Notes: a model not told the origin generated them from the letters alone. Numbered from the stretch's first letter, positions 19,994 to 28,599 are shown. The stretch: 64,000 nucleotides of DNA from Lysinibacillus piscis (GCF_026012395.1 NZ_BRZA01000005.1:62001-126000), one strand, 5' to 3'. Made by a program: numbers and translations.

Positions 19994-21895
19994 TTATTGA
20001 ACCCGAATTAATACGTCTTGCTCTTTAACACTTTTTCCTGTTGTTGGTTCAACTTTTTCATAATTTGTTGTATTGGTAATAATAACAGGCGTTACAATTG
20101 GATAACCTGCCTCTTTAATTTTTTCAATATCGAACTCGACCAGTACGTCACCTGCACTAATTTTGTCACCTTGTTTGACATGTGGCGTGAAATATTTTCC
20201 TTCTAGCTGCACCGTGTCCATACCGATATGAATTAAGACTTCCACACCATTATCAGATGTAATACCAATAGCGTGCTTCGTGTCAAAGAATGTTGTAATA
20301 ACACCATTTACTGGCGCTACCGCTCGGCCTTCTGTTGGAATAATCCCAACACCCTGACCCATAGCTCCTGATGCAAACAGTTTATCTGGCACTTCAGAAA
20401 GAGCGATTGCTTCCCCTGTGATTGGGCTTAAGATATCTTCATTTGTGAATGCTTTCGTTTCTTTCTTTGTCGCTGCCATTGCCTCTTCCTTTTTATTCAC
20501 TCCACCGAATAGTACAGTAAGAACGAATGCTAATACAAAAGCAACGATGATCGCAATTACAGCACCCCAGAAGCTAGAATCAATTCCCGTCTCTGGGTTA
20601 ATATAAGTAGGCAATTTGAATATGCCTAGTGGTCCTGCTGAATAAAGTTTTGATCCCATCAACGCAAGAATTGCTCCACCAACACCAGCAGAAATACAGC
20701 TAATGATAAACGGTCTCTTCAGCGGTAGTGTAATACCATAAATAGCTGGCTCTGTTACACCAAAGAAGCCCGAGATAAATGCTGGAATACTTAAAGATTT
20801 GATTTTTTGATTTTTTGTTTTTACCATAACCCCTAATACCGCACCAATTTGTGCAAACGATGCCCCAAATGTCATAGCGACTAACGTATCATAGCCAAGT
20901 ACAGCTAGATTATTATAGTAAATAGGGATTAATCCCCAGTGAACACCGAAAATAACGAATACTTGCCAGAATGCCCCTAGAAGTAAACCAGCTAGTAGTG
21001 GCGCTACTTCATGCATTCCTACAATTCCTTTACCAAGAAGTGTTGCAACCCATGTAGCAACAGGACCAATGATTAAAAACGTTAATGGTACGATAACTAA
21101 TAATGTTAATAATGGTACAACAAATGTTTTGATAACTGCTGGAATCACTCTTGCAAAATATCTTTCTACTTTGGCTGCAAAGAATGAAGCTAAAATAATT
21201 GGCACAACACTTGATGTATAACTCATTAAAATAACAGGGATTCCTAAAAAGTCAATTTGAACTGGTGATTCAAACGGCGTGCCTTTAAAGAGGACCATTA
21301 TTGCTTCGCCCGCTTTAATACCTGCAAGACTTGGATGAACAAGTGCCGCTGCAATTGCCATACCTAGCATAGGTGTTCCACCAAATTTTTTCATTGCTGT
21401 ATAGCCTAAGAAGATTGGTAAGAATACAAAGAAGCCATCACCAATCGCATTTAACAATAAGTATGTGCCATCTGTATTTTTTAACCAACCTAATGCAACA
21501 AATGCTGAATTCAAACCTTTGATGATACCTGTAGCCATTAAAAGAGCTAAAACAGGTGAGAAGATATTCGAGATAATATCAATAAATCGATTGAACAAAC
21601 TTTGCTTTTCTTGACTTTCATCATCTGCGTCAACTGGTCCTGCAGAAGCAAAACCACCTTCTGTCACAACAGCCTTGTAAACATCAGGAACGTGATTTCC
21701 AATAACTACTTGGTATTGTCCGCCACTTTTAATGACTGTTACAACGCCCTCCATGTTTTGTAACACTTCTGTATTTGCTTTTGATTCATCCTTCAATTTA
21801 AAACGTAATCTTGTAATACAGTGCACAACACTGTTTACGTTTTCTTTTCCTCCAACATTTTGAATGATGTCTTTTGCTAATTTTTCATAACTCAT
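19994..21895 (-). CDS. bglP: Beta-glucoside PTS transporter EIIBCA
   Basis: A 633-residue membrane phosphotransferase permease that imports and phosphorylates beta-glucosides. The order is EIIB (1-90, phosphorylated Cys26 in HCITRLRF), EIIC (about 105-460, eight to ten membrane helices) and EIIA (about 485-633, phospho-accepting His near 556 in LIHIGMDTVQL). It is first in the operon with the phospho-beta-glucosidase gene. Its leader has a RAT site overlapping a terminator, so expression needs a BglG/LicT-type antiterminator. Confidence 0.95.
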   Translation of the reverse strand: MSYEKLAKDIIQNVGGKENVNSVVHCITRLRFKLKDESKANTEVLQNMEGVVTVIKSGGQYQVVIGNHVPDVYKAVVTEGGFASAGPVDADDESQEKQSLFNRFIDIISNIFSPVLALLMATGIIKGLNSAFVALGWLKNTDGTYLLLNAIGDGFFVFLPIFLGYTAMKKFGGTPMLGMAIAAALVHPSLAGIKAGEAIMVLFKGTPFESPVQIDFLGIPVILMSYTSSVVPIILASFFAAKVERYFARVIPAVIKTFVVPLLTLLVIVPLTFLIIGPVATWVATLLGKGIVGMHEVAPLLAGLLLGAFWQVFVIFGVHWGLIPIYYNNLAVLGYDTLVAMTFGASFAQIGAVLGVMVKTKNQKIKSLSIPAFISGFFGVTEPAIYGITLPLKRPFIISCISAGVGGAILALMGSKLYSAGPLGIFKLPTYINPETGIDSSFWGAVIAIIVAFVLAFVLTVLFGGVNKKEEAMAATKKETKAFTNEDILSPITGEAIALSEVPDKLFASGAMGQGVGIIPTEGRAVAPVNGVITTFFDTKHAIGITSDNGVEVLIHIGMDTVQLEGKYFTPHVKQGDKISAGDVLVEFDIEKIKEAGYPIVTPVIITNTTNYEKVEPTTGKSVKEQDVLIRVQ

Positions 21896-21957
21896 CGTCC
21901 TAACACCTCCATGTTTTTAAATGCTTTTAAACGGGTAGTTCGCTTTAGTTTTGTTAC

Positions 21958-22026
21958 CCAAAAAAATAAAAAACCTAAATCACCTAACGTAAGACATAAT
22001 TGTCCTATGTTTTGTGATTTAGGTTT
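21958..22026 (-). terminator. Leader terminator of the bgl operon
   Basis: AAACCTAAATCAC and GTGATTTAGGTTT form a perfect 13-bp stem (arms at 22014-22026 and 21971-21983), followed on the minus strand by a T-rich tract. Its 5' arm overlaps the RAT site, the standard layout for antitermination control. Confidence 0.9.
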
Positions 22027-22051
22027 TGCCTGCTTTATCAGTAACAATCCT
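22021..22051 (-). promoter_or_regulatory. RAT: ribonucleic antiterminator site (LicT/BglG type)
   Basis: On the minus strand it begins AGGATTGTTACTG and ends GCAGGCAAAACCT, matching the conserved ends of LicT-type RAT hairpins. Binding of a dimeric antiterminator here would prevent the overlapping terminator. No licT/bglG gene lies in the window, so the regulator must be elsewhere. Confidence 0.88.
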
Positions 22052-22079
22052 AAAATTGTGATATTCACTTTATGGAATT

Positions 22080-22116
22080 ACTATAATTCTTCTTCGAATA
22101 AATGTCAACGCTTTCA
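22080..22116 (-). promoter_or_regulatory. bgl promoter with overlapping cre box
   Basis: TTGACA (22103-22108) and TATAGT (22080-22085) are separated by exactly 17 bases on the minus strand. TGAAAGCGTTGACA (22103-22116) is a full match to the cre consensus TGWAANCGNTNWCA and covers the -35. CcpA with HPr-Ser-P should repress it when preferred sugars are present. Confidence 0.88.
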
Positions 22117-22222
22117 TCAATATTTTTCTGTTTATTCTGACAAAATACATCAATAAATTGATTTCCTTTGCGTGAAAATAACCTATTCTGCGCTAATAGT
22201 AGTCTATCTATGAATGCTTGTG

Positions 22223-22252
22223 AAACCCCCGATTTTAACAAATCAGAGGTTT
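22223..22252 (-). terminator. Terminator-like hairpin after the CotH gene
   Basis: AAACCTCTGATTT and AAATCGGGGGTTT form a 13-bp stem with one G-T and one mismatch and a four-base loop, about 50 bases beyond the CotH stop. The T-tract is short. Confidence 0.5.
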
Positions 22253-22303
22253 TATGATTATTATTCAATTACAAATAAAGACTACATATATGACATTTCA
22301 ACC

Positions 22304-24049
22304 TTAAGGACGTCCTCGTCGATTAAATTTTAAAACAACCACTAGAGCAATTAGCAGTAAAATACATGATGCTGCTACCACTATTAAGTATTGAGGGTCA
22401 ATTGTCGTATCCTGTGTTGCTGACATGTCCTTATTTCCATTAGGCATACCTCTAAACCCACCATTATTGCGGTCAGATGGCTGCATACCGTTTGGTCGCT
22501 CTCCCTTATTCATTTCTTCATTCATCGGTGGCATTTTGGAGGAATCAAAATCCTCAGGCATATTATTAAAATCAGGCATCTGACCATTCTCAGGTATGTC
22601 GCCAAAATTAGGCATACCTCCTTCTTGCTGTGTTTCTGCCTCCACAACAAGCTCTCCCGACAGCTGTTTTAAAATAGATGCTGAACGTTGTTTTGCAAAT
22701 TCAGGTAAACTATTTTCTCCTTCAACTCCAGCTAAAAATTCCTCTGTTGTAGAGAATTTTGTCGGGTCTGCCTCTACATACGTTGTTAATAAAACAGCTA
22801 GCTTTTTCGTCATCTCTTGAATATTACTTTCTGTTAAATACTTCGTGGCAATCTCATCTAAATAGGCTTCATATTGCGCACGATATTCTTCATTTGTTAA
22901 TAAAGCATTGAGCAATGGGCGGTCTTCCAATGATGCGCCACTGACAGGGCTTGTGATACTAAAATTAATGGCACTATCTGTCATTAGCTCACCTGTCATT
23001 CCCATACCCATCCCTGCTCCTCTAGCATTCGCAGGTTGTTGCTCATTATCGGCTTGCGGTTCTTTATTCACTGGATGTTCCGTATTCGCTTGGGAGGTTT
23101 CATTTGGCATATTTCCACCCATTCGTCCATTTCCTCTAAAGCCACCAAAAGCCATATTGTAATCCCAAGGTATAATTGAAAACACACCATTTTCCTCATA
23201 CAAATAATAGTTGTGCTTCATCATTCCCTGATAGCTATCTAAACTTACCAGTGCTGTATTCATAGCAAAATAACGTAACATTTCGTCCACGTCTATATAT
23301 TTCTCAATATCTCCACCGTTATTGATAGCATCTATCATCTCAATCAGCTTCGATTCATCGATATTAGACTCGTTCGTTTTCACAGCAATTCCTGTATAAT
23401 CTTCTATGCTATCACTAATATATTTTAAATCACTGCCAACCCCATCTGGCTTATACAGGAAGCCATTATTTGAGCCGAATTGATTGGCTAAAAATGTTTC
23501 ATCTACCGCTTCTACGCCTACATATAAGCCAAAATCCTCGCCATTCACTGTTACATACATATAAGAATGTGCAGGTGTAGGTAAGCCCATTTGCTCCATC
23601 AGCTCATAGGAAATATATTCTCGCATTAAAGTTGTATCACTAAAATTATTATTCAAATTTAATTTTTTCAAGCCATACAAGCTTTGTGTATTATCATAGT
23701 AATCAAAATCTACCTTCAAGCTATAACGATTAGAATCACTATTCACAACAGAAGTTAACGAAGAATTCCCTTTTGTACGAATACCCACATTATCAACTTT
23801 CTTGCCATTCACTGTAATCGTAGCCTGCTGTATTTCCTCATCTGCTGCATTGTCTAGCATATCTTGCCAATCTTCCTCTGCTATTTCAATATCCACTGTT
23901 GTTACCTTATTTTCATTAAATATGATATTCTCATATGAAAACTCGGTATTTTTCGTTTCGATGCCTATATTCGGTAACACCGTGTACAGTAGGATAAAGA
24001 GCAGGAGTAACACTGTCATGCAAAGATACACAATTTTTGATTTCACCAT
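22304..24049 (-). CDS. Membrane-anchored CotH-family kinase-like protein
   Basis: A 581-residue protein with an N-terminal signal-anchor (about 8-28), an extracytoplasmic CotH domain (about 45-305) and a C-terminal membrane helix (about 552-573). CotH of B. subtilis is a spore-coat protein kinase. Conserved-looking features here are FGLYVGVEAVDETFL (173-187), FLYK (K200) and PWDYNMAFGG (D296), the likely metal-binding segment. A Met/Asn/Gly/Pro-rich insert follows (about 304-350), and a second low-complexity stretch lies before the last helix. It is last in the VTC-DUF4956-CotH operon. Substrate unknown; a spore role is not implied by the context. Confidence 0.88.
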   Translation of the reverse strand: MVKSKIVYLCMTVLLLLFILLYTVLPNIGIETKNTEFSYENIIFNENKVTTVDIEIAEEDWQDMLDNAADEEIQQATITVNGKKVDNVGIRTKGNSSLTSVVNSDSNRYSLKVDFDYYDNTQSLYGLKKLNLNNNFSDTTLMREYISYELMEQMGLPTPAHSYMYVTVNGEDFGLYVGVEAVDETFLANQFGSNNGFLYKPDGVGSDLKYISDSIEDYTGIAVKTNESNIDESKLIEMIDAINNGGDIEKYIDVDEMLRYFAMNTALVSLDSYQGMMKHNYYLYEENGVFSIIPWDYNMAFGGFRGNGRMGGNMPNETSQANTEHPVNKEPQADNEQQPANARGAGMGMGMTGELMTDSAINFSITSPVSGASLEDRPLLNALLTNEEYRAQYEAYLDEIATKYLTESNIQEMTKKLAVLLTTYVEADPTKFSTTEEFLAGVEGENSLPEFAKQRSASILKQLSGELVVEAETQQEGGMPNFGDIPENGQMPDFNNMPEDFDSSKMPPMNEEMNKGERPNGMQPSDRNNGGFRGMPNGNKDMSATQDTTIDPQYLIVVAASCILLLIALVVVLKFNRRGRP

Positions 24050-24063
24050 AAATTACACCTCTT

Positions 24064-24747
24064 TTAGGCTGTAAAGTTACCATCATAACTAAGCATAATA
24101 GCAGATTTCACACCAGCTACCTCAGTAATAGCAGCCATTAGTTTTGCATCATTTTGTTTGACACGAATTTCATATGTTGTTTCAATTTCTTCATTACCCA
24201 TAATGGATTTTGATTTTAAAGCATATTTCTTCGCCTGTGTTGCTACAATACGTTCTGCTTCCTCACAAGCACGTTCTGTTTCATATTTCACTACTAACAA
24301 ATAAGGATTTTCCACTGTAATTTTATTGACAAATACAAGTAACACTAGACCAATGACTACCGCACCGATAAGAACAAGTGGAATAAAACCTGCTCCACAA
24401 AGGATACCAGAAACAATTGCCCAGAAAATATATACTAAATCCATAGGGTCTTTAATCGGCGTTCGGAAACGTACAATCGATAATGCCCCAACCATACCAA
24501 GTGACAACAAGACATTTGAACTAATCCCCATGATGACCAACGCTGTAGCCATTGTCATAATCAGCAATGCAATATTAAAAGAATGTGAATAAATCACGCC
24601 ATTGAATGTCTTTTTATACACAAAATAAATAAATAACCCAACAAAGAAGGCAACCACTAAGCCTATAATTGAATCCACCAATGAGAACGATGTTGTTTTT
24701 TCTAAAAAATTCGATTTAAAAATATCACTAAAATTTGTCGTCTCCAT
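24064..24747 (-). CDS. DUF4956 membrane protein
   Basis: A 227-residue protein with about four or five membrane helices in the first 145 residues, including the conserved GMVGALSIVRFRTPIKDP stretch of DUF4956, and a soluble C-terminal domain of about 80 residues (YLLVVKYETERACEEAERIV) that looks like a ferredoxin-like fold. Function unknown. It lies between VTC and CotH genes, with 15 bases to each neighbour, suggesting that the three products work together at the membrane. Confidence 0.87.
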   Translation of the reverse strand: METTNFSDIFKSNFLEKTTSFSLVDSIIGLVVAFFVGLFIYFVYKKTFNGVIYSHSFNIALLIMTMATALVIMGISSNVLLSLGMVGALSIVRFRTPIKDPMDLVYIFWAIVSGILCGAGFIPLVLIGAVVIGLVLLVFVNKITVENPYLLVVKYETERACEEAERIVATQAKKYALKSKSIMGNEEIETTYEIRVKQNDAKLMAAITEVAGVKSAIMLSYDGNFTA

Positions 24748-24762
24748 AAATCATCTCTCCCT

Positions 24763-25464
24763 TTAACCGTACATACGGCTCAATTGATATTTTGAATAAG
24801 CCTCTGCTCTCGTATCTACAGATTGTAGTAAGTACTTCAGCACATCAGGTAAATACTCATCATACTTTACCTCTAAAATGACTAAGTTCGGTTCAAGAAC
24901 ATCCACCATTGGTAAATCCTTATTGAACATAGCTGTATTGCGTAAACTCGACTGTACCTTACTATCAAACGTTACACGCACATTACCAAATGGGTAAGTA
25001 TAAGCCTCACGCTCATAATCCACCACTGTAACAGGTTTAACTTGGTTATATTTCATTTCCTGATACAGCTCACGAATCAATACACGCTCATCCTGCTCCA
25101 TCCATGCAATATCCCCGCTACACATTTGTTCATATTCTTGCTGTGCTATACGGCATTTCGATTTATACGTTAAATTATTACGTTTACTTTTCCGCTCTAA
25201 ATGAATCATATCTGCTGATTTTTCATAAATGCGTACTCGGTATTTATCACGATGAATATAGCCTTCTTTCTTCTCGTTTAACACCTTGTTGGCAAAGTTA
25301 TCAAAATACATGCTGCGAATTAAATATTTGCCATTTGGCCCAGCATGTTGGTCTCGCTGCATCACATGCTGTAGCTTCATTTTTAACATGGCGTACTGTG
25401 CATAGGAAATGGCTTGCTTGATTTCCTTACGTCCATTTGGATTAAATGATGTCATAATAGGCAT
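24763..25464 (-). CDS. VTC-domain polyphosphate polymerase
   Basis: A 233-residue soluble VTC domain, the tunnel-fold catalytic core that in yeast Vtc4 makes polyphosphate from ATP. Matching residues include RSMYFDN (50-56), R76 and R78 in KYRVRIYE, E90/K92/K94 in LERKSK, and E198/K200 in LEVKYDEYLP. It has no SPX domain or membrane helix, so the DUF4956 partner may tether it. The ATG at 25464 has GGAG eight bases upstream; a GTG at 25473 sits in that site. First gene of the operon. Confidence 0.88.
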   Translation of the reverse strand: MPIMTSFNPNGRKEIKQAISYAQYAMLKMKLQHVMQRDQHAGPNGKYLIRSMYFDNFANKVLNEKKEGYIHRDKYRVRIYEKSADMIHLERKSKRNNLTYKSKCRIAQQEYEQMCSGDIAWMEQDERVLIRELYQEMKYNQVKPVTVVDYEREAYTYPFGNVRVTFDSKVQSSLRNTAMFNKDLPMVDVLEPNLVILEVKYDEYLPDVLKYLLQSVDTRAEAYSKYQLSRMYG

Positions 25465-25493
25465 TGTGTTCACTCCTTTCGTTTACATTTCTC

Positions 25494-25527
25494 ACTATAA
25501 AGTCCGAATGTGTCAGGAAAATGTCAA
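25494..25527 (-). promoter_or_regulatory. VTC operon promoter with direct-repeat box
   Basis: On the minus strand TTGACATTTTCCTGACA (25511-25527) is two TGACA half-sites with 11-base spacing; 11 bases further is the -10 TATAGT (25494-25499). The proper -35 position for this -10 falls at the downstream half-site, as at promoters activated by OmpR/PhoP-type regulators. The same layout lies upstream of the neighbouring two-component operon. Confidence 0.68.
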
Positions 25528-25540
25528 GGTAAAATAATGC

Positions 25541-25578
25541 AAAAAAGCTACCACATGCTTTAACATGTAGTAGCTTTT
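25541..25578 (-). terminator. Terminator of the two-component operon
   Basis: AAAAGCTACTACATG pairs with CATGTGGTAGCTTTT (minus strand) around a six-base loop, followed by Ts. The 5' arm includes the last codons of the kinase gene. It separates this operon from the VTC operon. Confidence 0.85.
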
Positions 25579-26966
25579 GGAATGGTGATTTCAAAGCATG
25601 TGCCTGATGGTTGACTATCGACTAATCGTAAGTCTCCTCCCATAGACTGTGCCATCATTTTACTTAAAGGAAGCCCTAAGCCTAAGCCACGAACAGCATA
25701 CTTTTTCTGCTCTCCTCGATAAAAACGTTCAAAAATAAAGGACTGCTCTTCTTGTGCAATACCTGAGCCTGTATCCTGTACAAAAATGGATATATGCTCC
25801 TCTTGTTCTTGCAGCGTAACTGTAATTATGCCCGCTTGCATAGCTTGTCTAGCGTTTGTTAGTAAATTTGTAATAATTTGCTGTACCCTTATATGATCTG
25901 CATGGACATCTATAGCTGATGCGAGAGGCTGTATGTACACGTTAACAGCTTCATCATCTTGCATCACCTCCCATTGAATCACTGCATCACGGACTAATTG
26001 ATTGGCATTGATTGTTTTTAGCTTAACGGGTATAGCACCGACTGCAAATTGATTAAAAGCCAATAAATCACCAACCATTGTTTTCATTTTTGCCGTTTCA
26101 CCTAATGCCATTTGAATAAATTCAGTAGCTTCCTCACCTGTCACAACATCATCTTTGACCGCTTGTAGCAATCCACTAATTGAGGTAACAGGTGTTTTTA
26201 ATTCATGTGTTACACCAGCTAAAAGCTCTGTCCTTGTCTTTTCTAATTGCTCTAGCCGCATCGCCATTTCTTTAAAGGAAGTCACCAGCTCATAGATTTC
26301 AGCCTCTTTATAATTTTGCGGTAAATCAAATTGATAATGTCCCTCCTGCACCATTTTTGCTGCTTCTGCCACTTGTTTAATCGGATGCGCTAACCGCTTC
26401 GACAATAAATAAATAGCGCCCCAGCCTATTAATGCTAACGTGCCAATTAATAATGCTAATTGCCCATATGCCTGATTGACTCGTGTTAAATTTTCTTTTT
26501 TATCGATGACTAATACCCAACCGACCACTTGATTGTCCAGCTCGATTTTTCTTTTGACGACATACTCTACTACCTCTCGTCCATTAAGTGTGATTTTCTG
26601 CTGTTGAATTTCTTCTTGCTTATCCAGTATGTTCTTCATATTTCTCGGTGGAGTGGGGCGATTACTCGTTATTAAATTCCCCTCCATATCCACAATATAA
26701 AGCGTAGGATTAATATCCTTCATATTCAATCGTTCACGCTCGCCGATAAAACTAGGAATATTGCCCATCGCTCCACCATTCTCTGTTAAGCGGGAAACCG
26801 TTTCATCCGCTAAAAATGTCATAAGCTCCAGCCGATTTTCTAATGTTGTATAACGAATCCAAAGCACCGAGCTACAAAAAATAATGGCAAGACCAATTAA
26901 TAATGTCCATGCATAACGTGTCGTCCAATATTGCCTTAACGGAATGCGTTTATTTTTTTGGAACAC
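25560..26966 (-). CDS. Sensor histidine kinase
   Basis: A 468-residue membrane kinase. Helices at about 18-38 and 167-188 enclose an extracellular sensor of about 130 residues containing LYIVDMEGNLITSN, a PAS/Cache-like strand. HAMP follows (189-240), then HisKA with phospho-acceptor H254 (GVTHELKTPVTS) and a HATPase_c domain (NLLTNARQAM, DTGSGI, GLGLGLPLSK). It starts with GTG inside the end of the regulator gene (17-base overlap), so translation is coupled. Its stimulus is unknown; the neighbouring polyphosphate genes make phosphate or envelope stress a guess. Confidence 0.92.
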   Translation of the reverse strand: MFQKNKRIPLRQYWTTRYAWTLLIGLAIIFCSSVLWIRYTTLENRLELMTFLADETVSRLTENGGAMGNIPSFIGERERLNMKDINPTLYIVDMEGNLITSNRPTPPRNMKNILDKQEEIQQQKITLNGREVVEYVVKRKIELDNQVVGWVLVIDKKENLTRVNQAYGQLALLIGTLALIGWGAIYLLSKRLAHPIKQVAEAAKMVQEGHYQFDLPQNYKEAEIYELVTSFKEMAMRLEQLEKTRTELLAGVTHELKTPVTSISGLLQAVKDDVVTGEEATEFIQMALGETAKMKTMVGDLLAFNQFAVGAIPVKLKTINANQLVRDAVIQWEVMQDDEAVNVYIQPLASAIDVHADHIRVQQIITNLLTNARQAMQAGIITVTLQEQEEHISIFVQDTGSGIAQEEQSFIFERFYRGEQKKYAVRGLGLGLPLSKMMAQSMGGDLRLVDSQPSGTCFEITIPKATTC

Positions 26967-27636
26967 TTAGCTGATACCCCAATCCACGTAATGTCTTTAT
27001 TTCCCCTTCTGCTTCACTCCAATTATGCAGGGCTTTGCGCAATCGCTTCACAACTAAATCCACTGCTCGATCACTGCCATCATAATCCCAACCCCATACT
27101 TGCTCAATCAATTGATCACGTGTAAAGGTTTGATTTGGATGCTCTGCTAAAAACAACAGCACAGACAAATCTCTTGGCGTCAAAATAATTTCTTGTCCAT
27201 GCAGTACTACTCGGTGGGCTTTTCTATCAATTTCAAGCCCACCAAAACGCTGCAAAGCATTGTCTTCCTGCTGTCCCTCTGTACGTCTTAATACAGCTTT
27301 TACCCTCGCCACCACCTCATCGGCTATAAATGGTTTAACAATATAATCATCTGTCCCTTGATTGAAGCCATCTAAACGATTTTCGACATCGCCTAATGCC
27401 GTTAACATAATCACAGGACAGGCACTACTCTCTCTAATTTCTTGTAAAATCAGCCAGCCATTTTTCTCAGGTAGCATAATATCCAACAACACTAAATCAG
27501 GTTTCTCTATTTCAAATAAGTCAAGTGCCTGTCCACCATTAAAGCACTGTACCACATTATAGCCTGCCTTTTTTAAATAGGCTTTTAATACTTGACTGAT
27601 TGCATACTCATCCTCAACAACTAATATTTTTGTCAT
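26950..27636 (-). CDS. OmpR-family response regulator
   Basis: A 228-residue regulator with a receiver domain (phospho-acceptor D52 in LVLLDIMLPE, Lys near 100 in IVKPF) and a C-terminal winged helix (TRDQLIEQVWGWDYDGSDRAVDLVVKRLRKAL) of the OmpR/PhoB class. The ATG at 27636 follows GGGAGG at good spacing. This class binds direct repeats with about 11-base spacing, as found at its own promoter and at the VTC promoter. Confidence 0.93.
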   Translation of the reverse strand: MTKILVVEDEYAISQVLKAYLKKAGYNVVQCFNGGQALDLFEIEKPDLVLLDIMLPEKNGWLILQEIRESSACPVIMLTALGDVENRLDGFNQGTDDYIVKPFIADEVVARVKAVLRRTEGQQEDNALQRFGGLEIDRKAHRVVLHGQEIILTPRDLSVLLFLAEHPNQTFTRDQLIEQVWGWDYDGSDRAVDLVVKRLRKALHNWSEAEGEIKTLRGLGYQLSVPKK

Positions 27637-27654
27637 CGCATATCCTCCCAACTT

Positions 27655-27688
27655 TTTATAACATGGCTATATGTCAGTTCAATGTCCA
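27655..27688 (-). promoter_or_regulatory. Two-component operon promoter with direct-repeat box
   Basis: TGGACATTGAACTGACA (27672-27688, minus strand), then 11 bases, then TATAAA (27655-27660). It is identical at 13 of 17 box positions to the site upstream of the VTC gene and has the same distance to the -10. This suggests autoregulation by the response regulator. Confidence 0.65.
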
Positions 27689-27696
27689 ACCTCACA

Positions 27697-28599
27697 TTAA
27701 ATTTTAATTTGGATATGTTTATGTTCCACCATTTCAACAAATTTCATGGCTGCACGTGATAATGGCACGCTTTTTACATAGCACATACCGATATGACGGG
27801 CTGGAATACTATCTACAAGCGTCAGCTCATATAAAAATCCTCTTTGCAGATAATCTTGGGAAAATTCCTTCGTCACACAAGCAATGCCTAAATTACTACG
27901 TGCAAACTCTAGCACAAGGTCATGTGAACCAAGCTCAAATTCTGGCTCAATTTGAATACCCTTTGTCAGTAAATAATTCTCGATATACCTTCTCGAATTC
28001 GATTTTTTCTCTAATAAAATCAATGGAAACCTTAGAAGCTCCTCGTAGTTAATCTTTTTTTGAGCTAATGTTTTATACTTTTCACCACAGACAAAGACAT
28101 CCTGCACCTCTGTACAAATGGTTAACTGAAAAGTCGGCTCCTCTATTGGTAAATTACAAAATCCCACATCTACCTCACCTGATTTAATAAATTGGCAAAT
28201 TTCCACTGTTGTACCATTGAATATTTGAAGCTTAATATTAGGATAAATTGTATGAAAAGCCTCTAAATATGGTAATAGAAAGAATCTTGAAATAGTATCC
28301 CCTACGCCTATTTTTAATTGCCCTGTTGTTAAATTTTTAAATTCAAGCAATTTTTCTTCGCCAGCATCTACAAGTCGCAATGCCGAATGAATATATTCGT
28401 TCAGAAGATTTCCTTCTGTTGTTAGCGTCACACCTTTCGGGCTGCGATTAAAAAGTCTTGTATCTAGCTCTCTTTCTAGCTGTAACATCGCTTGGCTAAC
28501 AGCGGGCTGTGTCATATATAATTCTTTTGCGGCTTTTGAAAAGCTATGATGCTTTGCGACAATACTAAATACACGATATAAATCAAGTTTGCCTATCAT
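27697..28599 (-). CDS. LysR-family transcription regulator
   Basis: A 300-residue regulator with an N-terminal winged HTH (HHSFSKAAKELYMTQPAVSQAMLQLERELDTRLF) and a LysR substrate-binding domain (LKIGVGDTISRFFLLPYL onward). It is divergent from the CofE-like gene with a gap of about 100 bases, the usual arrangement for a regulator and its target. The inducer is unknown. AAGGAG precedes the ATG. Confidence 0.93.
   Translation of the reverse strand: MIGKLDLYRVFSIVAKHHSFSKAAKELYMTQPAVSQAMLQLERELDTRLFNRSPKGVTLTTEGNLLNEYIHSALRLVDAGEEKLLEFKNLTTGQLKIGVGDTISRFFLLPYLEAFHTIYPNIKLQIFNGTTVEICQFIKSGEVDVGFCNLPIEEPTFQLTICTEVQDVFVCGEKYKTLAQKKINYEELLRFPLILLEKKSNSRRYIENYLLTKGIQIEPEFELGSHDLVLEFARSNLGIACVTKEFSQDYLQRGFLYELTLVDSIPARHIGMCYVKSVPLSRAAMKFVEMVEHKHIQIKI

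Larger units (their letters stand above)
21896..22303. other. 408-base regulatory gap upstream of bglP
   Basis: Holds, from bglP outward: the leader terminator, RAT antiterminator, -10/-35 promoter, cre box and the terminator-like hairpin of the CotH operon. A 67-codon frame (22065-22268) crosses the promoter and looks like chance. Confidence 0.7.

Noticed and set aside
22065-22268. 67-codon frame upstream of bglP on the minus strand
   Set aside because: It runs across the bgl promoter, cre box and the hairpin after the CotH gene, has no ribosome binding site and no recognisable product.
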